From Aliiroseovarius sp. (GTDB lineage Bacteria; Pseudomonadota; Alphaproteobacteria; Rhodobacterales; Rhodobacteraceae), in the NCBI RefSeq assembly GCF_030148435.1, contig NZ_JASBTN010000007.1:1-64000 (forward strand): 64,000 bases of DNA. Direction: 5' to 3'. The notes beneath the pieces are model-generated. The model had not been told where the DNA came from and made no database searches. It was given only the letters and a program-made list of their open reading frames with translations. The position numbers were made by a program, and so were the translations under genes. Shown one piece after another: positions 36,968-47,354 of this stretch; position 1 is the stretch's first letter; each line of letters begins with the position of its first letter.

Positions 36968-37102
36968 TTACGCGCCCACGAGCGCCAGGAAAACCAGAAA
37001 AAGAAGGATGGCGATCACCGAGCGTACGGTGAACTTGACGAAACCTTCATAGGTCTTCTCCTGCACCTTGGTGTCCATCGTGCCGATCTTGTGCTCTGCC
37101 AT
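36968..37102 (-). CDS. aa3-type cytochrome c oxidase subunit IV-like small membrane protein (44 aa)
   Basis: Reverse translation MAEHKIGTMDTKVQEKTYEGFVKFTVRSVIAILLFLVFLALVGA*; absent from provided ORF list because of length. Confidence 0.8.
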   Translation of the reverse strand: MAEHKIGTMDTKVQEKTYEGFVKFTVRSVIAILLFLVFLALVGA

Positions 37103-37221
37103 GTTGCGTGTCCCGTTGGTTCGTGTAGTTCGAATTGATCCAGATCTGATTAGACCATTTGCCCCTGCCTGTCATCCCAAGATGCGCGCTATTGTCGCAG
37201 AGCGGGCCGGGTGTGGCCGGA

Positions 37222-37692
37222 TCACCCCCCGGTCTTTTCCAGGTCCTTGGCCAGACGAAAGCCGATTCGCTTGGGTTCGGGCGCTTCCGGCAGCTTGGGC
37301 AGGGCGCGCAGGATTACCGAGAGCTGGCTGACATGCTGGATCAACTGGGTTTTCGCCCCTTCGGCATCCGCGCCGTAGAAGGTCACAATGTCGGGGTCGA
37401 AAAAACCGATCCCTTCGATGCGCAACACGCCCGCGTCGCTTCCGGCGAAGCCCATGGCGATCTCGTGCTCGTTGTCGAGCTGCTCTTCGAAGTTCTGGAT
37501 GTAGAGAATCAGCCGCTCATAGGCCCATTCGGCGGCGCTCTTCGCCTCCACCGGCGTGTCGGCCACCGCCTCGGGCAGCGGTTTCTGCTCGGCAGTGGGC
37601 GGGGCCCATTCATCGCACATGGCCGCATCCGATTTGGGACCGTTTTCGTTCTTGGTCCCGTTCTTCGGCAGCGGTTCGCCTTCAGTCGTCAT
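37222..37692 (-). CDS. Hypothetical protein (DUF6173-like)
   Basis: SAAEWAYERLILYIQNFEEQLDNEHEIAMGFAGSDAGVLRIEGIGFFDPDIVTFYG. Confidence 0.7.
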   Translation of the reverse strand: MTTEGEPLPKNGTKNENGPKSDAAMCDEWAPPTAEQKPLPEAVADTPVEAKSAAEWAYERLILYIQNFEEQLDNEHEIAMGFAGSDAGVLRIEGIGFFDPDIVTFYGADAEGAKTQLIQHVSQLSVILRALPKLPEAPEPKRIGFRLAKDLEKTGG

Positions 37693-38728
37693 TCGTCTCA
37701 ACCTTTTGCCAGAGCCACGCACCGTCCTCGCGACGCACCCGCGTCACGCGGCCGGTCTGGTAGAGGTGGTTCAGATGCCCCACCGCTTCGACCAGGGCCA
37801 GCCCGTATTCGCCCTCACCGATGGTGCGCTTGAACAGCGGCGGAAAGCAATCCCCTGCCACGTGGGGGTCCGTCAGAAAGGCTTCGAGCCGCTTCAAGGC
37901 ACCGTGATGATTGTCAGTCAACTGACGCATGCGCGTGGGCAGGCCGGTAAAGGGCAGCTTGTGGCCGGGCAGCACAAGCTGGCTTTCACAGGCAAAGTGG
38001 CCGAGCCGTTCGCTGGCCTCCAGCCAGTCCCCCACCGGGTCGGCCTCGGGCTCCGTGGCATAGACGCCCAGGTTCGGGCTGATCGTTGCCAGCAATTGAT
38101 CGCCGCCGATCACCAGCTGCCCGTCGCGTGACCACAGCGTCGCGTGTTCAGGGGCATGGCCATTGCCGATGCGCACGTCCCAGTCGCGCCCGCCAAAGGT
38201 AATGACCGAGCCTTCCTTGATCCGTTTGAAGCCCAGCGGCATGTCGGCCACGATGTCGGCATAGTTGAAGGGTCGCTCACGCAGGCGTTTTTCATAGACC
38301 GTTTTGTTCATCCCCGCCGCGCGCCAATAGGCCAGCGTCTCGTCCACCGGTTCCATCTGCTCGTCCAGCAGCAACATGCGGGCAAACAGCCAGGCGGTGC
38401 GGGTGGTGATCAGCTCGGCGCCGTGGTCCTTCTGGAACCAGCCCGCCAGTCCCACGTGATCCGGGTGGTGGTGGGTCACGATCACCCGCGCAACCGGGCG
38501 GCCCGCCAAGGGGCCATCCAGCAGCTTTCGCCAGATTGCACGGCTTTTGCGGGTGTCGAACCCGGTGTCGACAATGGTCCAGCCGTCGTCATCGGCGAAG
38601 GCAAAGACATTCACGTGATCCAGCGCCATCGGCAGTGGCAGGCGCATCCACAGGACCCCGTCCGCCACCTCGATCGCCTCCCCTTCGCCCGGAGTATCCG
38701 GGAAGGGGAAACTCAGCGGCGCGCTCAA
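37682..38728 (-). CDS. MBL-fold metallo-hydrolase
   Basis: VIVTHHHPDHVGLAGWFQKDHGAELI, GNGHAPEHATL, LVLPGHKLPF; likely TTG start near 38728 overlapping upstream stop. Confidence 0.88.
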   Translation of the reverse strand: MSAPLSFPFPDTPGEGEAIEVADGVLWMRLPLPMALDHVNVFAFADDDGWTIVDTGFDTRKSRAIWRKLLDGPLAGRPVARVIVTHHHPDHVGLAGWFQKDHGAELITTRTAWLFARMLLLDEQMEPVDETLAYWRAAGMNKTVYEKRLRERPFNYADIVADMPLGFKRIKEGSVITFGGRDWDVRIGNGHAPEHATLWSRDGQLVIGGDQLLATISPNLGVYATEPEADPVGDWLEASERLGHFACESQLVLPGHKLPFTGLPTRMRQLTDNHHGALKRLEAFLTDPHVAGDCFPPLFKRTIGEGEYGLALVEAVGHLNHLYQTGRVTRVRREDGAWLWQKVETNDD

Positions 38729-40443
38729 AAGGTCAGATCCTCGACCGACAGCGCATAAAGCCCGGCGGCCCCTGCCTGTGCCTGCGCCATCATGCCGACA
38801 TGTTCCGGCAACAGGCGCTTGATGTGGAAACGGGCCAGTTCCGTGCGCGGACCTTTGCCGCCCTCGGCAATCGCCGCCTTCAGGTGCAGATGCGCGCCCA
38901 GCACGCGGGCCCAGCCCATGAGGAAGGGCACGGCGCCGGCGAAACGGTCCTGCATGTCCTCCTGCGCCACCATCCATTCGGTGGTCTCGCGCAGGGTTTC
39001 GGCGGCGGACCAGACGGCTTCGGACATGTTCGGGAACTGGGCGCGGGCCTTTTCGGCCTGGGTTTCGATTTCCTCAAGCAGGCGGAAGGCGGCCTCGCCC
39101 CCGTCCATCAGCTTGCGGCCGACCAGATCCATCGCCTGAATGCCGTTGGTGCCTTCGTAGATCGCGGTGACGCGCACGTCACGCAGGTATTGCGCGGCGC
39201 CGGTTTCCTCGATGAAGCCCATGCCGCCGTGAACCTGGATGCCCATCTGGCTGACACTGATACCGGTTTCGGTGCCATAGGCCTTGCAGATCGGCGTGAG
39301 GAAGGCCGCGCGGGCCTTCCAATCCACGTCCCCGGTCGCGCGGCCCATGTCCAGGGCAACGGCGACCGACAGGGCGATGGCTCGCGCGGCGAAAAGCTCG
39401 GCCTTCATGGTGGTCAGCATGCGGCGCACATCGGCGAAGTCGATGATCATGCCGGTGCCGTCTGCAATCGGGGTCCGGCCCTGCTTGCGTTCCTGCGCGT
39501 ATTCCAGCGCCTTCTGATAGGCGCCCTCCCCGGCGCCCAGCCCCTGCACGCCCACACCCAGTCGGGCGTTGTTCATCATGGTGAACATGGCGGCCATGCC
39601 CTTGTGCGGCTCACCGATCATCCAGCCTTGGGCCCCTTCGAAGGACATGACGGCGGTGGGCGATCCATGAAGTCCCATCTTGTGTTCCAGGCTGACCACG
39701 CGCAGGGAATTCGCCTCACCCGGAGCGCCATCGGCACCCGGGATGAATTTCGGCACCAGGAACAACGAGATCCCCTTCGTGCCCGGCGCCCCATCGGGCA
39801 GGCGCGCGAGCACCAGGTGGCAGACGTTTTCGGTAATGTCATTGTCGCCCCAGGAGATGAAGATCTTCTGCCCGGTCACGGAATAAGTGCCGTCACCATT
39901 GTCCTCGGCTTTCGAGGACAGTGCGCCCACGTCCGAGCCCGCCTGCGGTTCGGTCAGGTTCATCGTGCCCGCCCATTCGCCAGTGATCAGCTTGGGCAGG
40001 TAGAGCGATTTCAGTTCTTCCGAAGCGTGGTGTTCCAGCGCCTCGATCTGGCCCTGGGTCATCAGCGGGCAGAGTTGCAGCGACAGGGCGGCGGCCGACA
40101 TCATGTCATTCACGGCCGTCTGCAGGGTCAGGGGCAGACCCATGCCGCCGAATTCGGGATCGGCGGCCATGCCGATCCAGCCGCCTTCGGCGATGGCCCG
40201 ATAGGCATCGGCAAATCCGGGTGAGGTGCGCACCACGCCGTTTTCCAGAACCGCCGGCGTCAGGTCGCCGTCGCGGTTCACCGGGGCCATGACCTCTTCA
40301 CACATCTTGCCCGCTTCGGTCAGGATTGCGCTAACCATGTCCGGCGTCGCTTCGGCAAACAGATCGGTGTCCGCCACCTGGTCGAACCCGACCACCTTGT
40401 CGAAGAGAAAACGGAAATCATCGGTGTTGGCGCGATAGGGCAT
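38725..40443 (-). CDS. Acyl-CoA dehydrogenase family protein (572 aa)
   Basis: MNLTEPQAGSDVGALSSKAEDNGDGTYSVTGQKIFISWGDND, QIHGG-type VSQMGIQVHGGMGFIEETGAAQYLRDVRVTAIYEGTNGIQAMDL. Confidence 0.94.
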   Translation of the reverse strand: MPYRANTDDFRFLFDKVVGFDQVADTDLFAEATPDMVSAILTEAGKMCEEVMAPVNRDGDLTPAVLENGVVRTSPGFADAYRAIAEGGWIGMAADPEFGGMGLPLTLQTAVNDMMSAAALSLQLCPLMTQGQIEALEHHASEELKSLYLPKLITGEWAGTMNLTEPQAGSDVGALSSKAEDNGDGTYSVTGQKIFISWGDNDITENVCHLVLARLPDGAPGTKGISLFLVPKFIPGADGAPGEANSLRVVSLEHKMGLHGSPTAVMSFEGAQGWMIGEPHKGMAAMFTMMNNARLGVGVQGLGAGEGAYQKALEYAQERKQGRTPIADGTGMIIDFADVRRMLTTMKAELFAARAIALSVAVALDMGRATGDVDWKARAAFLTPICKAYGTETGISVSQMGIQVHGGMGFIEETGAAQYLRDVRVTAIYEGTNGIQAMDLVGRKLMDGGEAAFRLLEEIETQAEKARAQFPNMSEAVWSAAETLRETTEWMVAQEDMQDRFAGAVPFLMGWARVLGAHLHLKAAIAEGGKGPRTELARFHIKRLLPEHVGMMAQAQAGAAGLYALSVEDLTF

Positions 40444-40530
40444 GGGCGGGTCCTTCTTGGCAATCGTGGCGGGGGCGGTTAGGTGTCCCTTACCCAAGGT
40501 CTGGAACTCGACAAAGGAAAACGCGGCGTC

Positions 40531-41481
40531 ATGGCGGGCGAGAATGTGCAAACCGAGCTTTTGGCGGCTGATCCCGAGGGGATTGCCCGGGCCGGTGCAC
40601 TGTTGGCAGGTGGCGCCCTGGTGAGCTTCCCGACCGAGACGGTTTATGGCCTGGGCGCCAATGCGACCGACGACACGGCGGTGGCGCGCATCTTCGAGGC
40701 CAAGGGGCGGCCCCATTTCAACCCGCTGATCGTGCATGTGCCGACGGTCGGCGCGGCGCGCGAAATTGCCGAATTCGACGATGTGGCCGACCGGTTGGCC
40801 TCGGCTTTCTGGCCCGGGCCGCTCACCCTGGTGCTGCGCTTGAAGGCGGGTTCGGTCTCGCCGCTGGTGTCTGCCGGGCTGGACACGGTGGCGATCCGCG
40901 TGCCGGCCCATCCGCTGGCTGTCTCGGTGCTGGAAGCGGCCGGTGTGCCGGTGGCCGCACCTTCGGCCAACCCGTCGGGCCGAATCAGCCCGACCGAGGC
41001 CGCTCATGTGATCGACGGGCTGTCCGGCCGGATCGCAGCGGTGGTGGACGGCGGTGCCTGTGACGTCGGGGTGGAAAGCACCATTGTCGGGCTTGCCCCC
41101 GAACCCACCCTGCTGCGCCCCGGCGGCTTGCCGGTCGAAGCGCTGGAGGCCTGTCTGGGAGGTCCGTTGGCCGTGCATGCCGGCGAGGATGTCGTGGCCC
41201 CCGGCCAGCTTGCGTCGCATTACGCCCCCGATGCGCCGATGCGGCTGAACGTGGTCAGGCCACATTCGGACGAACGCCTGCTTGGCTTCGGCCATGTGGA
41301 ATGCGACCTGAACCTCTCGGAATCCGGTGATCTGGTCGAGGCGGCGGCGAACCTGTTTCACCATCTCCACGCGCTGGATGCGGGCGGGGATATGCCGATT
41401 GCCGTTTCGCCTATTCCGCAGCACGGTTTGGGGCGGGCGATCAATGACCGGCTCAGGAGGGCGGCAGCCCCGCGCGGCTGA
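40531..41481 (+). CDS. L-threonylcarbamoyladenylate synthase (Sua5/YwlC/TsaC)
   Basis: GALVSFPTETVYGLGANATDDTAVARIFEAKGRPHFNPLIVHV, VAAPSANPSGRISPTEAAHV, GQLASHYAPDAPMRLN. Confidence 0.95.
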   Translation: MAGENVQTELLAADPEGIARAGALLAGGALVSFPTETVYGLGANATDDTAVARIFEAKGRPHFNPLIVHVPTVGAAREIAEFDDVADRLASAFWPGPLTLVLRLKAGSVSPLVSAGLDTVAIRVPAHPLAVSVLEAAGVPVAAPSANPSGRISPTEAAHVIDGLSGRIAAVVDGGACDVGVESTIVGLAPEPTLLRPGGLPVEALEACLGGPLAVHAGEDVVAPGQLASHYAPDAPMRLNVVRPHSDERLLGFGHVECDLNLSESGDLVEAAANLFHHLHALDAGGDMPIAVSPIPQHGLGRAINDRLRRAAAPRG

Positions 41482-41517
41482 CCCCGCTCATACCGTTGAG
41501 TTTTCGATTGTTCGGTC

Positions 41518-42360
41518 TTATGACCCGCAGCCCAAGACATCCACGCCGCGCCCCTCGGCGAGCACGGTGAAGCGCAGCGCCGAACGGTCGAGCACCATCG
41601 GCGTGCCCGGCGGCGGGACCAGCTCGGCGCTGGCGGTCAGCGTGGGGCCGCGGCGGGTGACTTGGGCTTCCGAGACCCAGATCTCGGGGTTTCCCGTTTC
41701 CATCACCACGACTTCCTTGCCGCCCTGGCGGGGCAGGGTGAGGTGGGCGGTGATCTCAAGCCCATCGGCGCTTGGCGTGACCTGGCAGCGCACGGCGCTG
41801 ACCCCCGCCTCGGCGGCGGTGTCCGGGCGCCGGCCCATGGCGCGGGAGATGCGCGCGTCAGGCGCGCCGGGGTTGGGCAATTCGACCTTCAGGAGGCTCT
41901 GCTTCGGCAGGCAGACATCGCGACAGACACCCAAAGTCACGCGGGCCTTGAGCGTCACCGGGGCGGATGGGTCGCGTGGCGTGATCTGGATCGGTAGCAC
42001 CAGTTCGCGCTGATATCCGATGGTGCGCAGGCCGTTCTGTTCGAAGACCTCGGGCAACGGCCATTTGTAGGAGACCGAGGCGAGGTTCCTGGACCCCGAC
42101 CAGTCGATGCTGGGCGGTATGCCCGCATCTCCCGGCGCCCGCCAATAGGTTTTCCAGCCGTCGCCAAGGGCCACGTGCAGGGCAGCCATATGTGTGCCAT
42201 CCGCTTCGCGCCAACCCGGCAGCATCGCAACCCGGGCGGCCTCGTCCGGGTCATAATGCCCGCTCGCCAGGGCGGCCGGCGCGGAAAGGCCAACCGCGGC
42301 GCCCAGAAAGGCTGCGGTCAGGGTCATGGCAAAAGGGGCGATCCAGGTCGGGCTGCGCAT
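41518..42360 (-). CDS. Protein-disulfide reductase DsbD N-terminal-domain-like secreted protein
   Basis: Signal peptide; [60 protein letters not shown]. Confidence 0.85.
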   Translation of the reverse strand: MRSPTWIAPFAMTLTAAFLGAAVGLSAPAALASGHYDPDEAARVAMLPGWREADGTHMAALHVALGDGWKTYWRAPGDAGIPPSIDWSGSRNLASVSYKWPLPEVFEQNGLRTIGYQRELVLPIQITPRDPSAPVTLKARVTLGVCRDVCLPKQSLLKVELPNPGAPDARISRAMGRRPDTAAEAGVSAVRCQVTPSADGLEITAHLTLPRQGGKEVVVMETGNPEIWVSEAQVTRRGPTLTASAELVPPPGTPMVLDRSALRFTVLAEGRGVDVLGCGS

Positions 42361-42482
42361 CCCCGATACATAGTCGGTTGTTGGGCGGGGGGAAATCAAA
42401 TCTTCCTCACGCCCGCGCGATCTGTCGCCGCCATCAGCCTGTTCCCCTTGTCAATTCCCGGGCCGCGCCCCATGCTGGAATT

Positions 42483-43061
42483 ATGGACACCGCGACCGAA
42501 ACCCCAAACGACCTGTCAGGTCAGCTTCTGATCGCGATGCCGGGCATGGGCGATCCCCGATTCGAGAAATCCGTGGTGTTCCTTTGCGCGCACTCGGCCG
42601 AAGGGGCGATGGGGCTGATCGTGAACAAGCCCACGCCGGACCTGGCACTGGACGATCTTCTGGACCAGCTCGACATCGACAAAGGCGCGGGCAGCCGGGA
42701 CGTTGGCGTTTTCTTTGGTGGCCCGGTCGAGACCGGACGTGGGTTCGTGTTGCACAGCCGGGATTATCATGGCTCGCCCTCGACCCTTCAGGTGGACGAG
42801 GCGTTTTCGATGACCGCGACGCGGGATATTCTGGAGGATATCGCGCGCGGCCTCGGCCCGGCCCAGAGCCTGGCCGCGCTTGGCTATGCCGGTTGGGCGC
42901 CCGGGCAGCTTGAGGGAGAGCTGCAGCAGAATGCCTGGCTGACCGTGGATGCGGATGAAATGATCGTTTTTTCCGCCGATATCGGCGGAAAATGGTCCGC
43001 CGCGCTTGCCAAGCTGGGGATCGACCCGCTGCTTCTGTCGGCCGAGGGCGGGCGCGCCTGA
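42483..43061 (+). CDS. YqgE/AlgH family protein
   Basis: [59 protein letters not shown]. Confidence 0.95.
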   Translation: MDTATETPNDLSGQLLIAMPGMGDPRFEKSVVFLCAHSAEGAMGLIVNKPTPDLALDDLLDQLDIDKGAGSRDVGVFFGGPVETGRGFVLHSRDYHGSPSTLQVDEAFSMTATRDILEDIARGLGPAQSLAALGYAGWAPGQLEGELQQNAWLTVDADEMIVFSADIGGKWSAALAKLGIDPLLLSAEGGRA

Positions 43062-43086
43062 TCCCGCCCCGCCCGTTCCGGGGCGC

Positions 43087-44013
43087 TCAGCTTTGTGGCC
43101 GTGGGGACAGGTGAATTCCCGCGATGGTGCAGCGCACCGATCCGCCGGCCATTTCGATCGTGGGGATGTCCAGAGGCACCAGGGCGGCGGTCTGTTCGAT
43201 CCGGGCTTTCTGATCGTCGTCCAACGCGTCCAGCGCAGTGGTAGAGAGCGCCAGCAACCGTCCCATAGCCCCCTGCAACTCGATCGCATTGCCTGCAAAG
43301 GCAGCGATCTGTGCCTCGTTCAGCGCGATCACGTCCCGCCCCGCCAGCTCAAGCCGTTGCGTGACTTCGGCACGACGGGCGGGATCGCAGATCATGTCGC
43401 TCCCGATCAGAGCAAACCCCGTACCGACGCACATCAGGACATTGGTGTGATAGACCGGCACGCCCCCTGCGTCCGCCGCTGCAAAGGCCATGGGTTCATA
43501 GTTGAAATGGGTGCAGAAACGCTCCAGCGCGATGGGGCTGGTGCGGTGGCTTTCCACCGCATAGGCGACCCGGTCGATGTGATCCAGAACCATGGCGCCG
43601 GTGCCTTCCAGGAACAGGCCATCCGCCTCCAGCCCCGAGTAGTCGATGATATCCTGCACGCGATAGTCGCGTTTCAGCATCTCGATCACGTCCCGCCGGC
43701 GTTCGGCCCGGCGGTTTTCCGGCTTCATCGGATAGATCGCCACATGCCCGCCCGCGTGCGTCGAGAACCAGTTGTTCGGAAACACGCTGTCGGGCGTGTC
43801 CCGGGTTTCATCCTCGAACAGATGCACCCGCACACCTCGGGCGCGCAGCAGTTCGGCGGCCACGGAGATTTCCGCGTGAGCGGCGGCGGCATCCGCCGGG
43901 CGGTCTGCCTGAAAGGCATTGTCCGCCGCGGTCTGCGCATTCACGGCAAAGTGGTGCGGGCGGATCATCACGACGGAGCCGGGCGCCTGAACCGAAATGG
44001 CGCGGTGCATCAT
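43087..44013 (-). CDS. ctlX: CtlX-type citrulline/arginine dihydrolase-like amidinotransferase family protein
   Basis: VVMIRPHHFAVNAQTAADNAFQ, TPDSVFPNNWFSTHAGGHVAIYPM, LEGTGAMVLDHIDRVAYA. Confidence 0.88.
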   Translation of the reverse strand: MMHRAISVQAPGSVVMIRPHHFAVNAQTAADNAFQADRPADAAAAHAEISVAAELLRARGVRVHLFEDETRDTPDSVFPNNWFSTHAGGHVAIYPMKPENRRAERRRDVIEMLKRDYRVQDIIDYSGLEADGLFLEGTGAMVLDHIDRVAYAVESHRTSPIALERFCTHFNYEPMAFAAADAGGVPVYHTNVLMCVGTGFALIGSDMICDPARRAEVTQRLELAGRDVIALNEAQIAAFAGNAIELQGAMGRLLALSTTALDALDDDQKARIEQTAALVPLDIPTIEMAGGSVRCTIAGIHLSPRPQS

Positions 44014-45080
44014 GCGCTCACTCCCGCCCGCGCCACCATGCCGAACAGGTCGCGCGGATCGTCCGGGTCGGCCAGCATGTCGAGCTGCTGGTAGAGCCCG
44101 GTGCCCTCCAGTTGATCGCGCACGTAGCGCAGGGCGGAAAAGTCCTCGATCGCGAAGCCGACCCCGTCGAACAGGGTAATCTGGCGGGTATCGGTGCGGC
44201 CCGGTTTCGCACCGGTCAGCACCTCCCAGATCTCGGTGACTTGGAAATCCTCGCCCACTTGCTGGATCTCGCCTTCGATCCGGGTCTGTGGTGTGTATTC
44301 GACGAAAACCTCGGCGCGGTGCAGGATGTCCCTGTGCAGTTCCGTCTTGCCCGGGCAGTCACCGCCGATCGCGTTGATATGCACCCCGCTGCCTACCATA
44401 TTGTCGGTCAGGATCGTGGCATATTGCTTGTCGGCAGTGCAGGTGGTGATGACCTGCGCGCCTTCCATGGCCTGTTCGGGCGTCTTGCAGGAGACGACAT
44501 TCATCTTGCCCTTGAGGTTTGCGGCAGCCTTGGCCGTGGCGGCCGGGTCGATGTCATACATGCGCACGGTCTCGATACCGCAGATGGCTTTCAGCGCCAG
44601 CGCCTGGAATTCCGACTGTGCGCCATTGCCGATCATCGCCATGGTGGTCGCGCCTTTGGGGGCGAGGGTTCTGGTCGCCAGCGCCGAGGTCGCTGCGGTG
44701 CGCAGCGCCGTCAGTACGGTCATTTCCGACAGCAATACGGGATAGCCGGTATAGACATCCGCCAGCAGCCCGAAGGCGGTCACGGTCTGCAACCCCTCCT
44801 TGGTGTTCTTCGGATGGCCGTTCACGTATTTGAACCCGTAGACCTCGCCATCCGAAGTCGGCATCAGCTCGATCACCCCCTCGCGCGAATGGCTGGCCAC
44901 GCGCGGGGTCTTGTCGAAAGCCTCCCAGCGGCGGAAATCCTGTTCGAGGTAATCGCAGATGCCGGCGATCATGGTCTCCACGCCCAGACGGTTCACAAGG
45001 CGCATCATGTTCTCGACCGAGACAAAGGGCACGAAGGCGAGTTCGGATGGGGCGGGGGCGGCTTGTCGGGTGGCGGGCAT
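44010..45080 (-). CDS. Ornithine cyclodeaminase
   Basis: AFVPFVSVENMMRLVNRLGVETMIAGICDYLEQDF, MIGNGAQSEFQALALKAICGIETVRMYDIDP, GVHINAIGGDCPGKTEL; overlaps ctlX start. Confidence 0.92.
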   Translation of the reverse strand: MPATRQAAPAPSELAFVPFVSVENMMRLVNRLGVETMIAGICDYLEQDFRRWEAFDKTPRVASHSREGVIELMPTSDGEVYGFKYVNGHPKNTKEGLQTVTAFGLLADVYTGYPVLLSEMTVLTALRTAATSALATRTLAPKGATTMAMIGNGAQSEFQALALKAICGIETVRMYDIDPAATAKAAANLKGKMNVVSCKTPEQAMEGAQVITTCTADKQYATILTDNMVGSGVHINAIGGDCPGKTELHRDILHRAEVFVEYTPQTRIEGEIQQVGEDFQVTEIWEVLTGAKPGRTDTRQITLFDGVGFAIEDFSALRYVRDQLEGTGLYQQLDMLADPDDPRDLFGMVARAGVSA

Positions 45081-45116
45081 TGGCGGACTCCTTTTCAGCA
45101 TACCCCAGTGTCACAT

Positions 45117-45179
45117 TACGCAAATTGCGTAGAAATGGCCAAGTTGGTAGAGATTTGTTGCGCATTCGTGCAATTTGCA
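45117..45179. promoter_or_regulatory. Candidate Lrp/AsnC operators between divergent ocd and Lrp genes
   Basis: TACGCAA-A-TTGCGTA (45117-45131) and TTGCGCATTCGTGCAA overlapping TGCAATTTGCA (45158-45179). Confidence 0.65.
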
Positions 45180-45195
45180 TAGGAAGGATGGCAAA

Positions 45196-45633
45196 ATGGC
45201 AGAAGTTAAGCATGTCTTTGATGATCTCGACCGCCAGCTGATCGCGCTTCTGCGGGCTGATGGGCGGGCGGCGGTCTCGACCCTGGCGGGCGCGCTGGGC
45301 GTGTCGCGCACCACGGTACAGAACCGCATCGACCGGCTGTTGAATTCCGGCGCGCTTCTGGGCTTTACGGTGCGGGTGCGTGAGGATCACGCCGATGACA
45401 CGATCCGCGCGGTGATGATGATCGAGGTGGTGGGCAAGTCGACCAGCCAGGTGATCCGTCACCTGCGCGGATTGCCGGAGCTGCATCTGCTGCACACCAC
45501 GAACGGCAAGTGGGATCTGGTGGCGGAGCTGCGCACCTCGTCGCTGGAGGCCTTCGACCGGGTGCTGCGCGAGGTGCGCATGGTGGACGGGATATCGAAC
45601 AGTGAAACCAGCCTGCTGCTGAGCACCGTCTGA
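45196..45633 (+). CDS. Lrp/AsnC family transcriptional regulator
   Basis: VFDDLDRQLIALLRADGRAAVSTLAGALGVSRTTVQNRIDRLLNSGALLGFTVRV. Confidence 0.94.
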   Translation: MAEVKHVFDDLDRQLIALLRADGRAAVSTLAGALGVSRTTVQNRIDRLLNSGALLGFTVRVREDHADDTIRAVMMIEVVGKSTSQVIRHLRGLPELHLLHTTNGKWDLVAELRTSSLEAFDRVLREVRMVDGISNSETSLLLSTV

Positions 45634-45636
45634 GGG

Positions 45637-46677
45637 TCAGTCGAAAGTGCCCGTGACACGGCCCAGCAGCATGAAGGCGCGGGCGGTGCGGGTCTCGGCC
45701 ATGGCGGCGATGTCCTGGTCGGAAGCGCTTTTTTCGAATGCTGAAAAGACCAGATCGAACTTGCGCAGGAAATGGTGGGCGGCGTCGCGAAAGATGGGAT
45801 CCTTGCGCATGCGGCCTGCCGTCAACGCCAGCGAAGAACGGTCGCGCACCCCGCCGAGCGGCGCAATGGCGCGGCCGCGTTCGCCTTCTGCGAATTTGCG
45901 CCAGACCTCCGGGCGCGCCATGTCGGGGCGCAGGTCATCCATATAGATGCCGTCCTGGCTCATCAGGGTCAGCACGTCCTGCGCGGCCTGCACCAGCCCC
46001 GCGACCTGACGATCCTGCAACGCGCGGCGCAGGGCGCGAAAGCCCTCGGCATCCTTGGCGTTCTCGGGGAAATGCATGGCGCGGATGAAATCACCCATCG
46101 GCAGAGGCGGCGACAGGGCATCGGCCGGGGTGCCCAGGGGCAGGGCAACCTGATCGCCCGCATCCCCGGTGCCGGCATCGCCGACGATGGCCGACCCGGT
46201 CGAGACTTGCGGCGGTTCTCCCGGACGGATCGAGGTAAAGGTCGCGATGGCGCTTTCGGTCTGTTTCTGGGCGTGGGCGATCTCGTCCAGCTTGCGTTCC
46301 ACCTGGCTGGGCTTCACGCCGCCGGCCTGCTGCTGTTGCAGGTAGGTGTGTCGCATGGCGTCGATCGCGGCCTGCAGACGCGCACTTTCCTCGCGCATGA
46401 TCCGGGCCGAGCGCGTCGCCGCTGCGGCAACCCAGATGATCGCGACCGGCATGAAGATGGCCAGCGCCGTCATGACAAAGCGCAGCGGATCGGCCACCAG
46501 GCCCGGTGTGCCCGGGGTATCTCCGCCCCCGAGGACAAGGAAGAACACGGTGCAGCCGACAAGCCAGACCACGGACAGGATCAGGGCGATCATCTCGCTC
46601 GTGCCCAGCACGCGCCGCGGGCCCTGCTGGCCGTAGACGCCCAGCTCGATCGGCGTGTCCTGTCTTTCGTCGCTCAT
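45637..46677 (-). CDS. Hypothetical membrane protein (346 aa)
   Basis: Two hydrophobic segments (SEMIALILSVVWLVGCTVFFLVL; FVMTALAIFMPVAIIWVAAA) then coiled-coil; no recognised family. Confidence 0.75.
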   Translation of the reverse strand: MSDERQDTPIELGVYGQQGPRRVLGTSEMIALILSVVWLVGCTVFFLVLGGGDTPGTPGLVADPLRFVMTALAIFMPVAIIWVAAAATRSARIMREESARLQAAIDAMRHTYLQQQQAGGVKPSQVERKLDEIAHAQKQTESAIATFTSIRPGEPPQVSTGSAIVGDAGTGDAGDQVALPLGTPADALSPPLPMGDFIRAMHFPENAKDAEGFRALRRALQDRQVAGLVQAAQDVLTLMSQDGIYMDDLRPDMARPEVWRKFAEGERGRAIAPLGGVRDRSSLALTAGRMRKDPIFRDAAHHFLRKFDLVFSAFEKSASDQDIAAMAETRTARAFMLLGRVTGTFD

Positions 46678-46731
46678 CCCTGGTCACTCATGACACCGGT
46701 CCCCCTGGTCCGGCCCGTCCCGAAGGCGGGG

Positions 46732-47202
46732 TCAGATCCAATTGATTTCGAGGATCTCGTAGGCCTTTTCACCGCCCGGCGTGCGCACCTCGACGCTGTC
46801 GCCTTCCTCCTTGCCGATCAGGGCACGGGCCAGAGGCGACTTGATGTTCAGCTTGCCGGCCTCGATATCGGCCTCGGGTTCGCCGACGATCTGAAAGGTC
46901 TTTTCCACTTCCGTATCCTCGTCCACCAGCTTGACGGTGGCGCCGAACTTGATCGTGCCCGACAGCGAGGTCGGGTCGATCACATCGGCCAGCGACAGGA
47001 TGCCTTCCAGCTCCTTGACCCGGCCCTCGATGAAGCTCTGTTTTTCACGCGCGGCGTGATACTCGGCGTTTTCGGAAAGATCGCCGTGCTCGCGCGCCTC
47101 GGCGATCGCCTTGATCACCGCCGGCCGCTCGACCGATTTAAGCTGCTTCAACTCGTCATTCAGCGCGTTATTTCCCGCGCGGGTCATCGGTATCTTGTCC
47201 AT
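46732..47202 (-). CDS. greA: Transcription elongation factor GreA
   Basis: [57 protein letters not shown]. Confidence 0.97.
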   Translation of the reverse strand: MDKIPMTRAGNNALNDELKQLKSVERPAVIKAIAEAREHGDLSENAEYHAAREKQSFIEGRVKELEGILSLADVIDPTSLSGTIKFGATVKLVDEDTEVEKTFQIVGEPEADIEAGKLNIKSPLARALIGKEEGDSVEVRTPGGEKAYEILEINWI

Positions 47203-47354
47203 GAAGGCCCTGGCTCTTTTCGGCTCGTTTCGGTGTCGCCCCCGAGTATCCATCGCCCGGAGGGAAAAATGCAACAGCTAGTGTTAAATGCCGGGCGCAT
47301 GGGCAAAGTCAATAGGCCCTGCCGCCATTCGCGAATAGCCTTGCACCCCAGCAG

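Noticed and set aside
38536-40224. 562-aa plus-strand ORF opposite acyl-CoA dehydrogenase
   Set aside because: Antisense shadow with His/Gly/Gln-rich composition
40444-41424. N-terminal extension of the acyl-CoA dehydrogenase ORF on the minus strand
   Set aside because: Extension lies antisense to the Sua5 gene; the real start is MPYRANTDDFRF at 40443
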